Shown one piece after another: positions 1-12,015 of a DNA stretch of 64,000 nucleotides. Numbering within the stretch: position 1 is the first letter of the stretch; the number at the start of each line of letters is the position of its first letter. Source of the stretch: Verrucomicrobiota bacterium (GTDB lineage Bacteria > Verrucomicrobiota > Verrucomicrobiia > Limisphaerales > J093). The stretch lies in contig JAOSKK010000035.1 of NCBI GenBank assembly GCA_027493615.1, forward strand, positions 1-64,000, written 5' to 3'. The translations under genes were made by a program, and so were the position numbers. Under the pieces are notes generated by a model that saw nothing but the letters and a program-made list of their open reading frames with translations, ran no database searches and had not been told where the DNA came from.

Positions 1-2502
1 TCACAGGCAGCCAACCCAGACCGGGGACACGTTGATCTGCTTCAGGTCATCCGGCTGGCAAACATACCGACTGAGGCGAGGAAAGCCGGCGATGTTGTCC
101 AGAGCGGCCGAGCGCGATGCAGCAGCTCGCGAACGGGGTCGCCCCGGACGCCGCGCAGCGCCCGGCAGGCATTTCGCGTAGCTGTCCTCGTTCATCTGTC
201 GCGCGCAGCTTCAGCTCGAGACAACAATGAGTCCGGCTTCAGCCAATCAAAGCTTTTCATCTGCGGCACTCGCGAATCCACCAGTGCCAAAGCGCGAACG
301 ACCACCGTTAACACAGACGCGATAGCTTGATTAGCTTATTCGCAGCGGTATGCCCGACGGCGACACGGCTCGCCGCCAGAGCCGCTCGATATCCCGCGCC
401 AGCGCCGCCGACCGTTCGGCGCGTATTCAGCGCTCATCACGATCCAGTCCACGCCGCGCAAGCCGCCGACGCAAGTGAGGCGAGCCATCCTGCCTTCGCA
501 TCCGCCTCACTCGGCGGTTACGGTTGCGCTGCGCAGCAGGCTTCTCCCGGTATCAGCGGACATGGTGGGTGTTAGAGGTCGAGGGCTTGGAGCCTGGTCT
601 TCGCGGGCATCGGCGCCCTTCGTTCAGCGGCGCCAGGTCTCTCAACGGCGTGCGCCGGCGGTTGCAGTTGCGACGAACCGAGCGTGCGTCCAGTTCACGC
701 CACCATTCGGCTTCAAGCTCGGCCTGGGGGCCGAGCGGTGCTGAATCGCGTGAAGAGCGCCCGGCAGGCCGACGGGCTGCCTGGCGATGCCGAAGTCACT
801 TGGTCGGCCCAGAATGACCAGGACGCTGTTTGCTTGAGGTCGCGGTGATGACGGCGTGCGTGCTGGGACACCAGCAGATCTGAGGGAGCCGCGCCCGAGA
901 GCCGGTGGTGCCGTATCCGGTGATCGGGATGCGCCACCATCGATGCAGCGGTTGCGACGCCGCTGGTCGAGGACGCGGGCGATGTTCGATCTGTCGACAG
1001 CGCCTTTCGTTTCCGAATCGGGCGATTTCGACATGTTGTCTTACGACGAGATCACTCGCCGCATCGACGCCGATTACCGATCTCGCCGGAGAGTTGCAGC
1101 GGTCGGACATCGCCCGGTCGCCTGCCGTTACGCCAGCCTCTGCCGCAGCGTTCGCGCTGTCGGCCAGAGCAGGAAGACCTGCCGGCGCAGCAGACGGCGG
1201 TCAGAGCAATCAAGTGCAGCTTCCAGTTACGGTCTGTTATGAAACTGTTCGATCAGAATACTTCGTCTCGTCAACAAAGGCGTAGTTATATCGAGGTCGT
1301 GAATGTCTTCGCACGATCGGGAACCGACATTCGTCTGTAGCCGCCGCCAGTTTCATCGGCTTTTCGAAAGATTATCGCGTGGCAACCGTACAGATGCGTA
1401 CTGACCATAGCCAGAATAGCAGCCAACCGGGCCAGCCACAGAAGAAACGCGACTCAGAATTTTGTTGTTGCCGTGCCGCAGGTATTCGCGGTGACATCTC
1501 CGCCGAATGCAGTCGTAATCGGCACAGCGCCGCCTGGTGGCGCACTTCAATCCTTTCGGTGTATGCCCTCCGGTAGCCCGTTATTACGTACAGTTGAATC
1601 GCGCGCTTTCATCGGTCTTCATACCGGTTCTTTTCACGAGGTCGGGTTTTCGACCAGAGCTGCCGGAGTCGCTGATCGCCCATGAGCCGGCCAGAGTTTC
1701 ACGCCCCGAGCAGGCGGACACGAGGCCCGTTCACGCCGGCGCGGCCGCCGGCTTACGGGGCTGGCACACGAAGGCTCATGCCGGCGATCTGTTCTCGTAC
1801 TGCGGGAATAGCAGGTGCCGAGCGCCCGCGGGAGAGTTCAGGCGCTGTCGTCGCTTCGCGAAAGCAGAAGCCGAACCAGTTGCACAGTTCGGTGGTCGCG
1901 GCCGCGGGTCAGTTCGTCGAGGCCAGCAGCCGTCGTTGGCTGATCACCGACTGGCTGTCAGCCGGCTGCCGTAGGCTTCGGGGCGCCGTTATGCCGGGCG
2001 GGCGGCGGCTGCCAGCGTGCCGGCGCCCATCCTGTTCCCGGGTTCAGGTGCCGTGGATCAATGCGCCTGCAGCGCTTGACCTCGACTTTTTCGCCAGCCG
2101 CCACAGCCGCGCTGGAGCGCCCAGCCTCGACGGCGGACCAGACAGCCGTCATCGCCGATCGATTCGCAACTGCTGAGGTGGGAAGGGTGCAACTGGGTGA
2201 CCAGTTAATTTATCGAAGGTCCGGTCAGACGACGGAACCGAAGCGAATGAGTGAACAGAGACCGCGATTTGCATGGTGGTGATCATCTCCAATACGCGTT
2301 GCGACCCCAACGCGTGATGGAGGATCGTGGCCGGTCGCCCCGCTGTACAGATCACGCGGTCTCTGGTTCCTTCTGAGTTCCTTCGGGACCGCGTCGTTCG
2401 AGCCTGACATTCCAGCAGTGTCGGTCTTGTGGATCCTGCCCAGTTGCCTTCCCCACCTCCGAAACCGTTGGACGCCTGGGCACACCGGGCAAGGTCGCGT
2501 CG
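1..2502. other. No supportable gene; degenerate sequence
   Basis: I see no reading frame in the first 2.5 kb that resembles a protein family. Short open frames exist on both strands, as expected for GC-rich DNA, but they have no recognisable motifs, overlap each other and switch frame often. The stretch probably continues the decayed or error-rich DNA that follows. A gene with many indels could be hidden here. Confidence 0.5.
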
Positions 2503-3070
2503 ATGACGGATGTCACCGAGATCTCTGACCGCCGTCGAACGAGGTGGAACCGGGCGCTTCAGAAGTTGCTGCCCCTGGTCTGCTGAAGCTCTACGTCCCG
2601 GCTGGCGGCCGCCCTGGTGGCCCCAGGGAACGTCCGGGTCAAACGCGCAGGCACCGCGTTGGTCCACGAAAAAAGAGCCTGGCTGCGCCTGGTCAAGGAG
2701 AACCCCAGAACGGGAGTGGCCGGCGCACTTCTTCGCGCCGCCCAGGCCATGCGCCGCATCCTGGTCGAAAACGCCCGGCGCAAGCGGCCCCAGCACAGCG
2801 CCGGCTGCAGCGGTGGAGCTCGATGGCATCGAGTTGCCCAGTCCCATGCCCGACGAGGAACTGCTGGCCCTCGACGAGGCCCTGACCCGGCTGGCCGCGA
2901 ACCACCCCCAGGCGGGCACAACTGGTTCAGCTCTGCGCTTTTCGCGGGCCTGACCCGGGCCGAGGCCGCGCAGCACCTGGGCGTCTCCGCGCCACGGCGG
3001 AGCGGACTTGGGCCTCGCGCGCGCCTGGCTGTTCCGCGAAGTCCGCAAGGAACTGAATCCGCCAGCATGA
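2503..3070 (+). pseudogene. Broken ECF sigma factor (Sig-70_X6-like type)
   Basis: The translation can be followed only by changing frame several times. It starts MTDVTEI, then shows ALVHE and WLRLVKEN (region 2), AQAMRRILVENARRKR (end of region 2), ELPSPMPDEELLALDEAL (linker) and FAGLTRAEAAQHLGVSA followed by TAERTWA (region 4 helix-turn-helix), ending near LFREVRKELNPPA. These are hallmarks of the ECF sigma type that in PVC bacteria and Acidobacteria often precedes a Ser/Thr kinase with WD40 repeats, and such a kinase relic lies just downstream. At least four indels break the frame. No functional protein can be made as read. Decay is favoured because the kinase next door is clearly broken, but sequencing error contributes. 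Confidence 0.75.
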
Positions 3071-3091
3071 AGCCTCACGTGCTGCCGAAAG

Positions 3092-3171
3092 CCCCGTAGC
3101 CCCGTAGCCGCCGACGTGGGGCGGAGGCGCTCGGCCCTCGGTGTCCACCTAAACCCTTCTCGGGGCTACGG
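3092..3171. repeat. Dispersed palindromic repeat A, copy 1
   Basis: The element contains the core GTAGCCGCCGACGT (3104-3117) and is bounded by a 10-bp inverted repeat, CCGTAGCCCC at 3094-3103 and GGGGCTACGG at 3162-3171. The same core recurs near 4.8 and 12.2 kb and, as a variant, at 52.6 kb. It lies right after the sigma factor relic. It could act as a hairpin in RNA, but no T-run follows. Confidence 0.7.
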
Positions 3172-3279
3172 AACCCGATGAGGGAAAACCTCCTGGCAAA
3201 TCGCATGGGTGATCGAAGTGACTACGGATCCGCGCTCTGAGGGCTCGAAAACCCGACCGCAATCAAGAAAAGAACCAGT

Positions 3280-3540
3280 ATGGGAGAGACCATTGAAGAA
3301 CGCGCGTTGGAACTGTACGTGAATAGTAAGATACCGGAGGGCACGTACACCGAAGGACCTAAGGGAGGTCGCTACGCAAAGGGCGGCACTGCGCCGATTC
3401 CGATGGAGCAGACTATTACGACCATTCAACGGAGATCACCGCGAGGAATCCCTCCAGACGATCCGACCCCATGGGGCCACGAAATCTACCTCGCGCAGCG
3501 CAGGCAGTCTGACGGCAAGATCTCCTTGGAGTCGCGATGA
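3280..3540 (+). CDS. Hypothetical protein, 86 residues
   Basis: An open frame starts at ATG (MGETIEERALELYVNSKIPEG) and runs 86 codons. It is hydrophilic, mixed-charge, and has no signal peptide, membrane segment or motif that I recognise. It lies between the sigma factor relic and the kinase relic, where most frames are broken, so it could be a small real gene or a chance frame. Bases 3541-3791, between it and the kinase start, contain nothing I recognise. Confidence 0.3.
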   Translation: MGETIEERALELYVNSKIPEGTYTEGPKGGRYAKGGTAPIPMEQTITTIQRRSPRGIPPDDPTPWGHEIYLAQRRQSDGKISLESR

Positions 3541-4808
3541 CGATCTGGTGGAAAACAACCCGGTTTTCGGTGCTGGTCGCTGTATGGGGTCCGATTGCGC
3601 GTCATAGTACGGTTCAGCGCCACGCACGATGTCTTCCTAGAAAAAGCCGATGCAAGCTGGCGGCGGGGGAAACTGAACGCTGCGCGGGGTAATGGCTGGT
3701 TCCATTCGGCTGCGAGGCAGTCCTCACGACTTCGGTGTGCTACCACGCCTTGTTGACGGCGGACGGGGTATTCTGGTGATGATCCCCATCCATGAGCGAG
3801 CGGGAAGACCAGCTTGGAGGCGGTTTTCACCGAGGCACGGACCATGCTTCGCCGGAGGAGCGCGAGTGCTTTTCTGGCCGCCGTCTGCGGTGCTGATGCC
3901 GATCTACGCCGGCAGGGTGGATTCCTGCTCCTGGCCGACGCGCAGGCGGGCGACTTTCTGCGGCAGAACGTCCTGGCGCCCAACGGCTCACCTGCCGGCG
4001 AGTGACCGGGCGACGTCATCGGCCGCTGGCAAGCCTCCTCCAGATCGGTGAAGGCGGTTTCGGCGTCGTCTTCATGGCCGGGCAGCAGGAGCCCTGTGCG
4101 CCGGCTGGTCGCCCTCCAAGATCATCAAGGCCGGCATGGACACCAGGGAGGGTGGATCGCCCGGTTCGAGGCGGAGTGCAGGCGCTGGCCTTGATGGATC
4201 ACCCGAACATCGCCCGCGTCCTCGATGGCGGCGTCACCGCGGCTGGTCGGCCCTATTTCGTGATGGACACTGGTCAAGGCATCCCGGATCACCGAGCCTC
4301 TGCGAGCGCCACCGGCTCTCCATCGAGGCGCGGCTGCGCTTGTTCACGCAGGTCTGCGCCGGTGTCCAGCACGCGCAAATTTTGGGTAAAGGGGGCGTCA
4401 TCCACCGCGACCTTTAAGCCAAATAACGTCCTGGCTAGTCACATGAGCTGAGCCTGGTCAGGCGTGCCCAGCAGATTGATTTGGCATCGCTACGCTATCA
4501 ACAGTGGCTCACTGGACAAGACGCTTCACGCGATTCGAGCAACCCGGCACCCTCGCCATAGCGGAGCCCCGAGTGTGCCGAGTGATGCGGCGTGGAGCGG
4601 GACACGCGCCTGACCTTTACTGCTCGGGTCCTGCTCTACGAGCTGCCCACCGGGCACCACGCCGTTGGTAAGAGACCCTGGCCGCGCCGCGCGGGACGAA
4701 GTGCGCCGTCTCATCCGCGAGCCGAACCGGCCCAAGCCCTCACACGTCTGACCGCCCTTGGTCCGCTGATACCGGGGTGCTTTGCCACCGCGGCAGCCCC
4801 CACGCCCC

Positions 4809-4879
4809 GTAGCCGCCGAAGGATGAGGCGGATACCTGAACCCAGGGATGGTCACGCGCTTCCTTACGTCGGCGGCTAC
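4809..4879. repeat. Dispersed palindromic repeat A, copy 2, inside the kinase relic
   Basis: The left arm GTAGCCGCCGAAGGATGAGG at 4809 and the right arm TCCTTACGTCGGCGGCTAC at 4861-4879 are near inverted repeats. The 71-bp element separates kinase-domain residues from MKALRK and the DLERHLNGEPVV segment, so it appears to have landed in the coding sequence. Confidence 0.75.
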
Positions 4880-7800
4880 AGTGCGGGCGCGGCGACCTGG
4901 ACTGATCGGGATGAAGGCGCTGAGAAAGATCGCTCGCGCCGTTACGACGGTCAACGGCCTGGCGCGGGACCTCGAGCGGCATCTGAACGGCGAGCCGGTG
5001 GTCGCCCGTCCGCCATCCCAAGGCATACCGCGCGGGCAAGTTCATCCGGAAGCATCGCGTCGCAGTGACGGCGGTGGGCGGCGTGGCGCTGGCATTGGTG
5101 GTGGGGCTCACGCGCTGGCACTGGTGGGGGTTCGCGGCAGAGACGCCACCGGATGCAAGCCGAGAAGAGCGAGTTGACAAGCGGACTCAGTTGGTTCAGC
5201 TCGAGCTGAGGGCACGGCACGCGACGGATGGACGAGGACAACTACGGCGAAGCGCTGGTGTGGTATGCCGAGGCGCTGCGCAACGATCAGGGCGACCCCG
5301 TTCGCGAGCCGCTGCATCGCATGCGCATCGGCTCGCTTCTGGACCGCCATCCGCGGCTGCTCCACTTGTGGGCCCTCAAGGTTCCGGTATGGCGCTGCGC
5401 CTTCAGCGGATGGTCAGAAGCTCGTGGCGAGCCTACGGTACCCTTTTCGCCTGGCCGGACGTTGGTCCTCGCCGACCTCCGCAGAAGCGGTTGCTTCGGA
5501 GGTTCCCGTAAAGTCGAGCGGCTTCGGAGCCCCACGCTCGCCTTCAGTCCGGATGGTCGGCGGGTCGTCTTGCGGGCCATTGACCACACTAAGGTCGGCC
5601 ATTTACGATGCCGGTACCGGACGCACCATCCTGACGGCGGAGGACATCCGCGCAGCCGCGTCTCCTGGACAGCCCGGACGGAGAGGCGGCCTTGGTCGCT
5701 GTCGGTCCCGATAATGCCCAAGTCGTCGAAGTGGAGACCGGCGCGGCCTGAGTCCCCCGCCTGCAAGTGCCGGGCACGCTCCGCCGGGGTTTGTTGAATG
5801 CGAACCGGCATTACGCCACGCTGGCTTCACTGCGCACCCGGCGGGCTCGACCAACGACACGCGAGGCGCGCTGCTCGTGTTCGATCTGCGTGACGGTGCG
5901 CGGGTGGGGCCGCCCATCGAGGTCAGCCGCCCGAGTGCGATTTCCTCCTTGCCCAGGACGAGGTTGCGTCTGGTTGCGGGCCACGGAAGCCACCATCCGA
6001 CGCCATAGCCACCCTCGAAGCCTGCAGGGCGCGTGGTCGAGGGGACGCCCTCTGGGCCCGACCGGCCGGGCGGAGGGGCGAGAGTTCCATGGTCTGCTTA
6101 TCACCCGACCGAGCAATGGGTGATCACCCGATTGCCCTTGAAGACAACGCTCTGGGACCTTGATTCGCGATACCGTCCGCACACTCGACTACGGCGTTCT
6201 GGGAGTCCGGCGCGGCTTTGGTTTCTAACGCGGATGGCTTCCTCTGGCTTGGGACTATGCAGTGAGACCCTGCCCAAGGGTGACCTCCTGACCACGGAGC
6301 TCACCATGGGGGAGTTGGGTGTTCGATTCACCTTCCAGTCCCGGGAGGGTCATCTGCTGGCGACCGCCAGACAGACCACACCTTGCGGGTCTGGGACCTG
6401 GCCGCCTCCACGCCCCCGGAGTACGTGATTCGCGAGCGGAACAGAGGCGGCGGACGCGGTGCTCCAGTCCGGATGGCAAGACCCTTGCCGGTGGAGACGC
6501 AGGGTCCGGGCGCCACGCGGCTCTGGTCCACGACGACGGGCGAACCCCTGGGACCCCCTCTGGCCGACGACCATCATTATGGCAAACTGCTCTTAGCCCC
6601 GATGGCCAGCATCTGGTGTCTTACGCCGGGCATGTAGTCGAGCTTATTCTGACCTGTCGGTCACTGAGGGGGCCACGCTATGGGAACCTGGGGAACGATC
6701 TGCAGCCCATGCTGAGGGTGCATACAGAACGCCACCGTGCTTTCCGGCGGCCTTCAGCCCGGACAGTCGGCGCCTCCTCACGGGGGGCGACGACGATCTG
6801 GCCCCAGGTTTGGGATGTGTCCACTGGGGAGCGGACCTTCTGCCTCGAGCATCCCGGGGTGCTTGTGTGGCGTTCGCTGCGGATGGCTGTCGGATCGTAA
6901 CGGCCCTCCACTGCGGCCCTGTGCAACTTTGGGATGCCCGGACGGTGAGGTCCAACTCACGATCCAGCACCCCTGAGTATCAATTCGACCGGGTCGCGTT
7001 GAGTCTGGATGGTGCACCTGGTCACCGGTGGCACTGACTAGGGGCGGGTGTGGGATGCGGAGACCGGCCGGGCAGGGAGGGTTCCTTCCTCTATCATGCA
7101 AGTAATCCCAGAGAAGTTCGCTTGCGCCTGACCCCGGTCGTTCTCACTCTCAGCCTGGCGCCTGGGGAAAGTGTGAATCGGGAACCCGCCCAACTCTGCG
7201 TGAAGGCCGAGCACAAGGCGGACTCAATCGCGCCGGGATGTGCTGCAGGACGGCGGATACCGAGGCCGGGTTCAGCTCGAGGGGACGGCTCCGTCGCCCT
7301 TTCGGCCAGCGCTCATGGCACCGCCTGCGCTGGGACCTGGTCACCGGGAGCCTGTTTGTCTGCCCATCCGGCACGCCGGCGGCGTGTACGCGGTCGGATT
7401 CGCCCCTCCGGAAGACCGGTTGGTCACTGCGGGCGCGGATGGCGTGGTCAAGGTTCAAACCTTCGCCCGCTGTGATTACCCTCTGGATGTCATCCAGGAT
7501 TTCGCCGCCGAGCTGCTGGCGGGCGCCCCGGAAGAGACAACCGGCGCTTTCATGCCCTCGACACCGAGCAATTGGCCGACCGGTTCGAGCGTCTCCGGCG
7601 CGTGGCGCCAGAGGCATTTCGCGAGAGCACCCCGCGCCAGCAGGCGCTGTGGCATGACGAAATCGCCACCCTGGCAAGGGCCGAGCGCCACTGGCCCGCG
7701 GTCATCTGGCACTCCGGACCGGGCCTTTCAGCCTTGATCCCGGGCTGACGAACAGCGCCCTGCCATGAACTGCTCCGCCGGCGTGGCGCGAGGCCCGGGC

Positions 7801-8470
7801 CGAGGCAAGGCGACTGGCGCGGGGCCGCCGGGGACTTCGAACGGCGTGGTCCAACTCGACCCCGACCGGGTCGAGACCTGGCAAGACCTGGCGACGGCCG
7901 AGTTGGCTTCGCCGATCGGCCGGAGGAGTACCGCAGAGCGTGCGGACCGCAGGCCGGTTCGAATGGGCGATCCCACAAACTTGGACGACGGTACCCACGG
8001 TCAACGATCGCCTCAGTATGCATCAGTACCCGTTCTGCATACGTGCAAAGCTGGATCTGGATCAGTGCGGCCACCGATGACAGAAGCGATCAAGGCCAAC
8101 CTTCCCGATCAACCTGTTGCTGAACACGCAGGCCAGGTGGTTGTACCGGGTGGGGCGCTTCGAAGACGCGACCACGCCACAGAGGGTACAAGCAGGGGAA
8201 GCAGTGCCGACTGTGCCTGGTAGGGATGCCTTCTTCCCGGCGATGGCGGACGCCTGGCTCGGCCACACCAGCGAATCCCGGCAGTTTCGTCAATGGCCGA
8301 TGAAAGGTGGCTCCAGAATTCCTCGCCGACGGCCGATCCACCCAATCCGCCTCCTGACTGGCATGATCGCGCGCCTTCGTGGCCCGTTTCGCGCGAGCCG
8401 CTGACGTCGTCGCCGGCAGCAGCTGACGAGGACGCGGAACGATCCTCTTCCGGCCTCTGCCCCGGCGCAA

Positions 8471-8535
8471 CTTCTGAGGAAATCCGCCTGCTCCGTCGCA
8501 CGCGGGTGGACGATCAAAGATCGTTCCGCCAACTG
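8471..8535. repeat. Dispersed repeat D, copy 1
   Basis: This stretch aligns with 12327-12387: TCTGAGG-AAATCC, then GTCGCAC, then GGACGAT...ATCGTYC in the same order and nearly the same spacing. The right end is a small palindrome (GGACGAT/ATCGTCC type). It lies at the tail of the kinase relic. I do not recognise the family. Confidence 0.45.
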
Positions 8536-8560
8536 CTAGGCGAATTTCCAGTTCTATGAC

Positions 8561-9193
8561 TGGAGAACACACCTCAACACACACGGACAACCATGATTAT
8601 CACAGGAACAGGCCCATTTTACAGATCTAGGAGCCCTGGAGACAGGGGAAAAGACAACCACCATTGCGGTAACAATCCAGAGAGCTGGTTTAATGGTTTC
8701 ACGACGCCTGGGATACAACCTCAGGGATTATCTCGATGACGGGTGCAGGCTAGAAACAGACCTGGACCACAGCGGGACCGAAAGGGAGAGTTGTAGCCAC
8801 AGTTCGTGACGCCACTGGCAAGATCACTGGCCACCGCCACGTCTGGACGATTGGAATAGAGGAAAGCCTCCTGGGAAGGCAGTCATCCGGAACTTCGATT
8901 CGACAGTTTCCGTTCCTCTGAGCACGATTCAGACTGCTACATCGCTGTCCCTTGAGGCACAATGCACAGGAAGCGTAGGACAACCTTGGGGCATTGACTC
9001 TGAGTAATGTGCAGAGGCTTTCAACATCATAATCGCACTCTTCGCCTAACCATGCGCTGCAACGAACCGCCCCCGCTCTTCCGTTCGAGCGGAAGGCACT
9101 ATGGACGTGCCTCTTGCGCTCCACCTGCCTCTCGGCGGCGGTCGCTGAGCTTCGTCGTTAACCGAAAGTACCGACAACCGTAGAAACACAATT
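8561..9193. other. Intergenic stretch without a recognised gene
   Basis: The stretch is less GC-rich than its surroundings and no frame gives a recognisable protein. A short segment in one frame (ETGEKTTTIAVTIQRAGL, near 8640-8700) has coding-like character but is not identifiable. The promoter of the secreted propeller gene starting at 9194 should lie in its last 100 bases, but I could not pick out convincing -35/-10 boxes. Confidence 0.4.
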
Positions 9194-10416
9194 ATGAAGA
9201 CAAGCAAACTGTTGGGGCTACCGCGGCGCTCACGGCGCTGGCACCGCACTTCCCAATCGCCGCGCAGGCACTCGATCCGTGGGGGAGACTGTGGACGACT
9301 ACCAGGCGATTGCCGGCCAGGGCGCGCGAGGCGCACACGTTGGCACCGACGCCACCGGGACAGCCATCTTCACCGTCGGCACCGCCGTGACCGGAACCGA
9401 TGGCACCATGTCCGCTATCATCAACCGAAGTACCGACGGAGGCTCCAACTGGGAAGTCGTGGATCAGTACTCGCTCGGGGCTGGGGCGGCTGCCGCTTAC
9501 GGCGCGTTCGCCGCCGATGCCGGCAACGGAATCCTCTACGCCGGCGGAGGGGATCAGCGATGGGACCGCGGGCCATTGGATCGTCCGCCAGAGCCATGAC
9601 GGCGGCAGTGCCTGGACCACGAGTGACAACTTCCAATATGCACCGGGCAAGGCTTCGGCTCGCACCGATCTCGCGGCTGACGGTCAAGGCACTGTCTATG
9701 CCGTGGGCCGGGTAACGAAAGCCAACGGCGCGACCGGCGGTTGGGCGGTGCGCAAGAGCGAAAACGGCGGCGCTTGGGCGACTGTGGACATTCAAGACGG
9801 CACCACTTCCGGCGCGGCGAGCTATCTCGGGGCCATGGCGGCCGCGACGCATCCGAATGGGAGCGTGTTCGTCGTCGGCGCGCTGCTTCAGAAAGGTGAG
9901 GCAGTTTGGACTGTGCGACGCAGCACCAATCGCGGCGCGACCTGGACCACGGTGGATGCCACCTCGCCCAAGCAAGGGAGCGCACGCGCGGAAGCGATCG
10001 CGGTGGACAGCACGGGCATCATCTATGTCGCGGGTTACGCGAACAGCTTCTGGGTCGTGCGGCGGAGCGCCGGCGGAGGCGCCGCCGGCACCTGGGTGCC
10101 AGTAGAGACCGCCATGCGCTATGCTGCTGCGCGAGGTGTCACAACGGTCCGGCGGTCTGACAATCTGCCCGACGACGTGTATGTGGCCGGCTACGCCTTG
10201 GAGAACCCGTCCAACGTCGGGCACTGGCTGGTTCGCAAGGCCGAGGCCGGTGGGACGTCCTTTGTGTTCACCGACGACTACTTGATGGTCGCGGGCCTGC
10301 CTGCCGCGGCGGATGCGATCACCCATGACGCCGCAGGGAATCTTTTCGCCACCGGCTACGCGCGAGACACCGCCGGAACCTTGCACTGGATCACGCGCAA
10401 ACTCGCGGCGCCGTGA
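9194..10416 (+). CDS. Secreted BNR/sialidase-like beta-propeller protein (frameshifted)
   Basis: The start is ATG 9194. After correcting a missing G in the run at 9214-9217, it encodes a signal peptide (MKTSKLLG, then ATAALTALAPHFPIAAQA). The mature part repeats units of about 50 residues such as NRSTDGGSNWEVVDQYS, RQSHDGGSAWTTSDNF, RKSENGGAWATVDI and RRSTNRGATWTTVDATS. The S-x-D/N-G-G-x-x-W pattern is the BNR/Asp-box of sialidase-type propellers, although Asp boxes alone do not show sialidase activity. A second indel near 9550 shifts the frame. Probably an exported carbohydrate- or surface-related protein of unknown target. The next gene starts 6 bases after the stop, so the two are probably co-transcribed. 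Confidence 0.75.
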
Positions 10417-10422
10417 GGAATC

Positions 10423-11682
10423 ATGAAAGGGCTCTCCGTTTGCTCCGGTCGTTTCCTGGCGGCGTTGTTGCTGGCGGCGATGCTGCCTTGCGCCGTGTCC
10501 GGCGCCGACCTCAAGCCGGTTCTGAGAAGCCAATGGCCGGGCTTCCCGCGCGGGTACGCCAATGCCGTGCGCGTGGTCGGAGATCGCGCGTACGTGACCC
10601 TCGGAGACGCCGGTTTCGAGATACTTGACATCTCCGAGCCGGTGTCGCCCAAACGTCTCGGCGGACACGAAGTTGGTGGCTACGCTTTCGACATCAGCGT
10701 CTCAGGCAATCACGTGTTTGTCGCTGCGTCCGGTGCAGTGGGATTCAAATCCTCGACATCTCGGACCCGGCGAATCCGAGGCGCGCGGGCGGTTACAAGA
10801 CCAGTGTCCTTGCGCGCAGTCTGGCGGTTGCGGGCCACTACGTCTATGTGGCGGGCGATCAATCGGGCTTCCACGTCATTGATGTGACGAACCCGGCTGC
10901 CCCCCGGCGCGTGGGCGGCTACTCGGGCAGCACGTTCGCGCTGCGGTTGGCTGTTTCCGGAGATCACGTCTTCGTGGCGGACGGAGCCATTCAAATTCTC
11001 GATGTCTCCGATCCGGCTGCTCCCCGACGCGTCGGCGACGACGGATGGAGCGGCGATGCCGGAGCCGTGGCCGTCGTGGGCGATTACGTCTACCTGGCAG
11101 ACAACAATGCCGGATTGAGGGTGCTCTCGTTCGCCGACGCCCTCGAATGTCGTCTTTGCTGTGGACAACGAAGCGGGACTGCAGGTGATTGATTTCAGCG
11201 ATCCAGCCAACCCGCAGTCTTTGGGCGGGTATCCGCTCGAAGGTTGGGCGCGGGACATCACCTTGGCCGGCCGGCACGCTTTTGTGGCAATGGATTGGGG
11301 GTTCGAAGAAGCAACTGGACGCACGGGGCTGCCAGGGTTGCAGATTTTTGACCTTTCCAATCCGTCCAGTCCTGAACCGGCCGGTTGGGTCGCAACCAGC
11401 ACTTCAGCCACCAAAGTAACCGTGGTCGGGAATCGAGCCTACCTCTCCGCCTACAATCTGCTGGTCTACGAATTGACGGGTCTGCCGGCATTCACGTCCC
11501 GATCGCTCGCGCAAGACAGGCTGACGCTCACCTGGAACGAAGCCGCCCTGGGCATGAAGCTGCAGAAGACGCCGACGTTGGCGAGCCCGTACTGGCAGGA
11601 CGTGCGCGGCTCCGAGAATTCGACCAGCTTTACGCTTCCCGCCACCGAAGCGTCGGCCTTTTTCCGGTTGACGAAGCCCTGA
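10423..11682 (+). CDS. Secreted LVIVD-repeat beta-propeller protein (frameshifted)
   Basis: The start is ATG 10423 with a signal peptide (MKGLSVCSGRFLAALLLAAM to about VSGA). The body repeats a unit of about 40 residues, V-x-V-x-G-D-x-A/V-Y-V-x-x-x-x-x-G-x-x-I-L-D-I-S-D-P-x-x-P-R-R-V-G-G-Y, the signature of LVIVD propellers. The C-terminus (SPYWQDVRGSENSTSFTLPA, ending FFRLTKP) is the short beta domain common at the ends of verrucomicrobial secreted proteins. The frame changes near 10735 and again near 11140; correcting both gives about 420 residues. The function is unknown; these proteins are thought to be exported or surface-bound. Confidence 0.8.
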
Positions 11683-11703
11683 CGTGATTATCCGAACGCG
11701 GCG

Positions 11704-12015
11704 CTACGGGCTCGTTGTCAGCGCGGGGGGCGCATCCCGCAGTACGGCCTGATTCACGCGCCAGACCTTCTCGACATACCAGTCAAGGAGTCTGCCCAAC
11801 GCCGGGACGCGGCCCGCGACCGAATACAGCGGGACCTGGTAACGGAGCACCTCAATGGGAAGAACATCGCGTTCCACGAGCCAGTCGATGGGGCCCACGC
11901 TCAGCGGATAGGCCAGCCCGGTCAGGACCAGCCCAAGCCACAGGCCGCGCCAAGTCTTACTCGGGCCTCGACTTTCTGGAGCTCTGCTCGCACCTGCTTC
12001 GCCCATTCCTGGCAT
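11704..12015 (-). CDS. Small membrane protein of unknown function
   Basis: Read on the minus strand from ATG 12015 (MPGMGEAGASR), about 103 residues. A single hydrophobic segment, GLWLGLVLTGLAYPLSVG, is followed by an amphipathic region (IDWLVERDVLPIEVLRYQVP) and a charged tail. The frame is open up to 12129, so a longer N-terminus is possible; this start was chosen because the upstream residues look non-coding. No family is recognised. It converges with the LVIVD gene, whose stop is 21 bases away. Confidence 0.5.
   Translation of the reverse strand: MPGMGEAGASRAPESRGPSKTWRGLWLGLVLTGLAYPLSVGPIDWLVERDVLPIEVLRYQVPLYSVAGRVPALGRLLDWYVEKVWRVNQAVLRDAPPALTTSP

Larger units (their letters stand above)
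3792..8560 (+). pseudogene. Decayed Ser/Thr protein kinase with WD40 and TPR-like regions
   Basis: Stitched across frames, the order is: an N-terminal segment starting MSERED, with EAVFTEARTML and FLAAVCGADADLRRQ (3792-4000); a kinase domain with LLQIGEGGFGVVFMA (glycine loop), ALMDHPNIARVLDGGVT, GRPYFVMD and GVIHRDL (catalytic loop start) (4010-5000); a membrane segment RVAVTAVGGVALALVVGL near 5060; many WD40 pieces with SPDG motifs (5400-7730); and a TPR-like tail with NTQARWLYRVGRFEDA and MADAWLGHTSES (7770-8300). This is the common membrane kinase-beta-propeller receptor of PVC bacteria, normally paired with the sigma factor type found just upstream. There are more than a dozen frame changes, and repeat A (4809-4879) interrupts the kinase domain before MKALRK, so it is very unlikely to be functional. 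The end coordinate is approximate. Confidence 0.8.

Noticed and set aside
1..2502. Several frames of 60-160 codons at the window start
   Set aside because: They overlap one another on both strands, change frame constantly and match no recognisable family.
9279..10416. Functional sialidase
   Set aside because: Only Asp-box repeats are visible; the catalytic Arg triad and Tyr/Glu of sialidases cannot be identified, so only a propeller is claimed.
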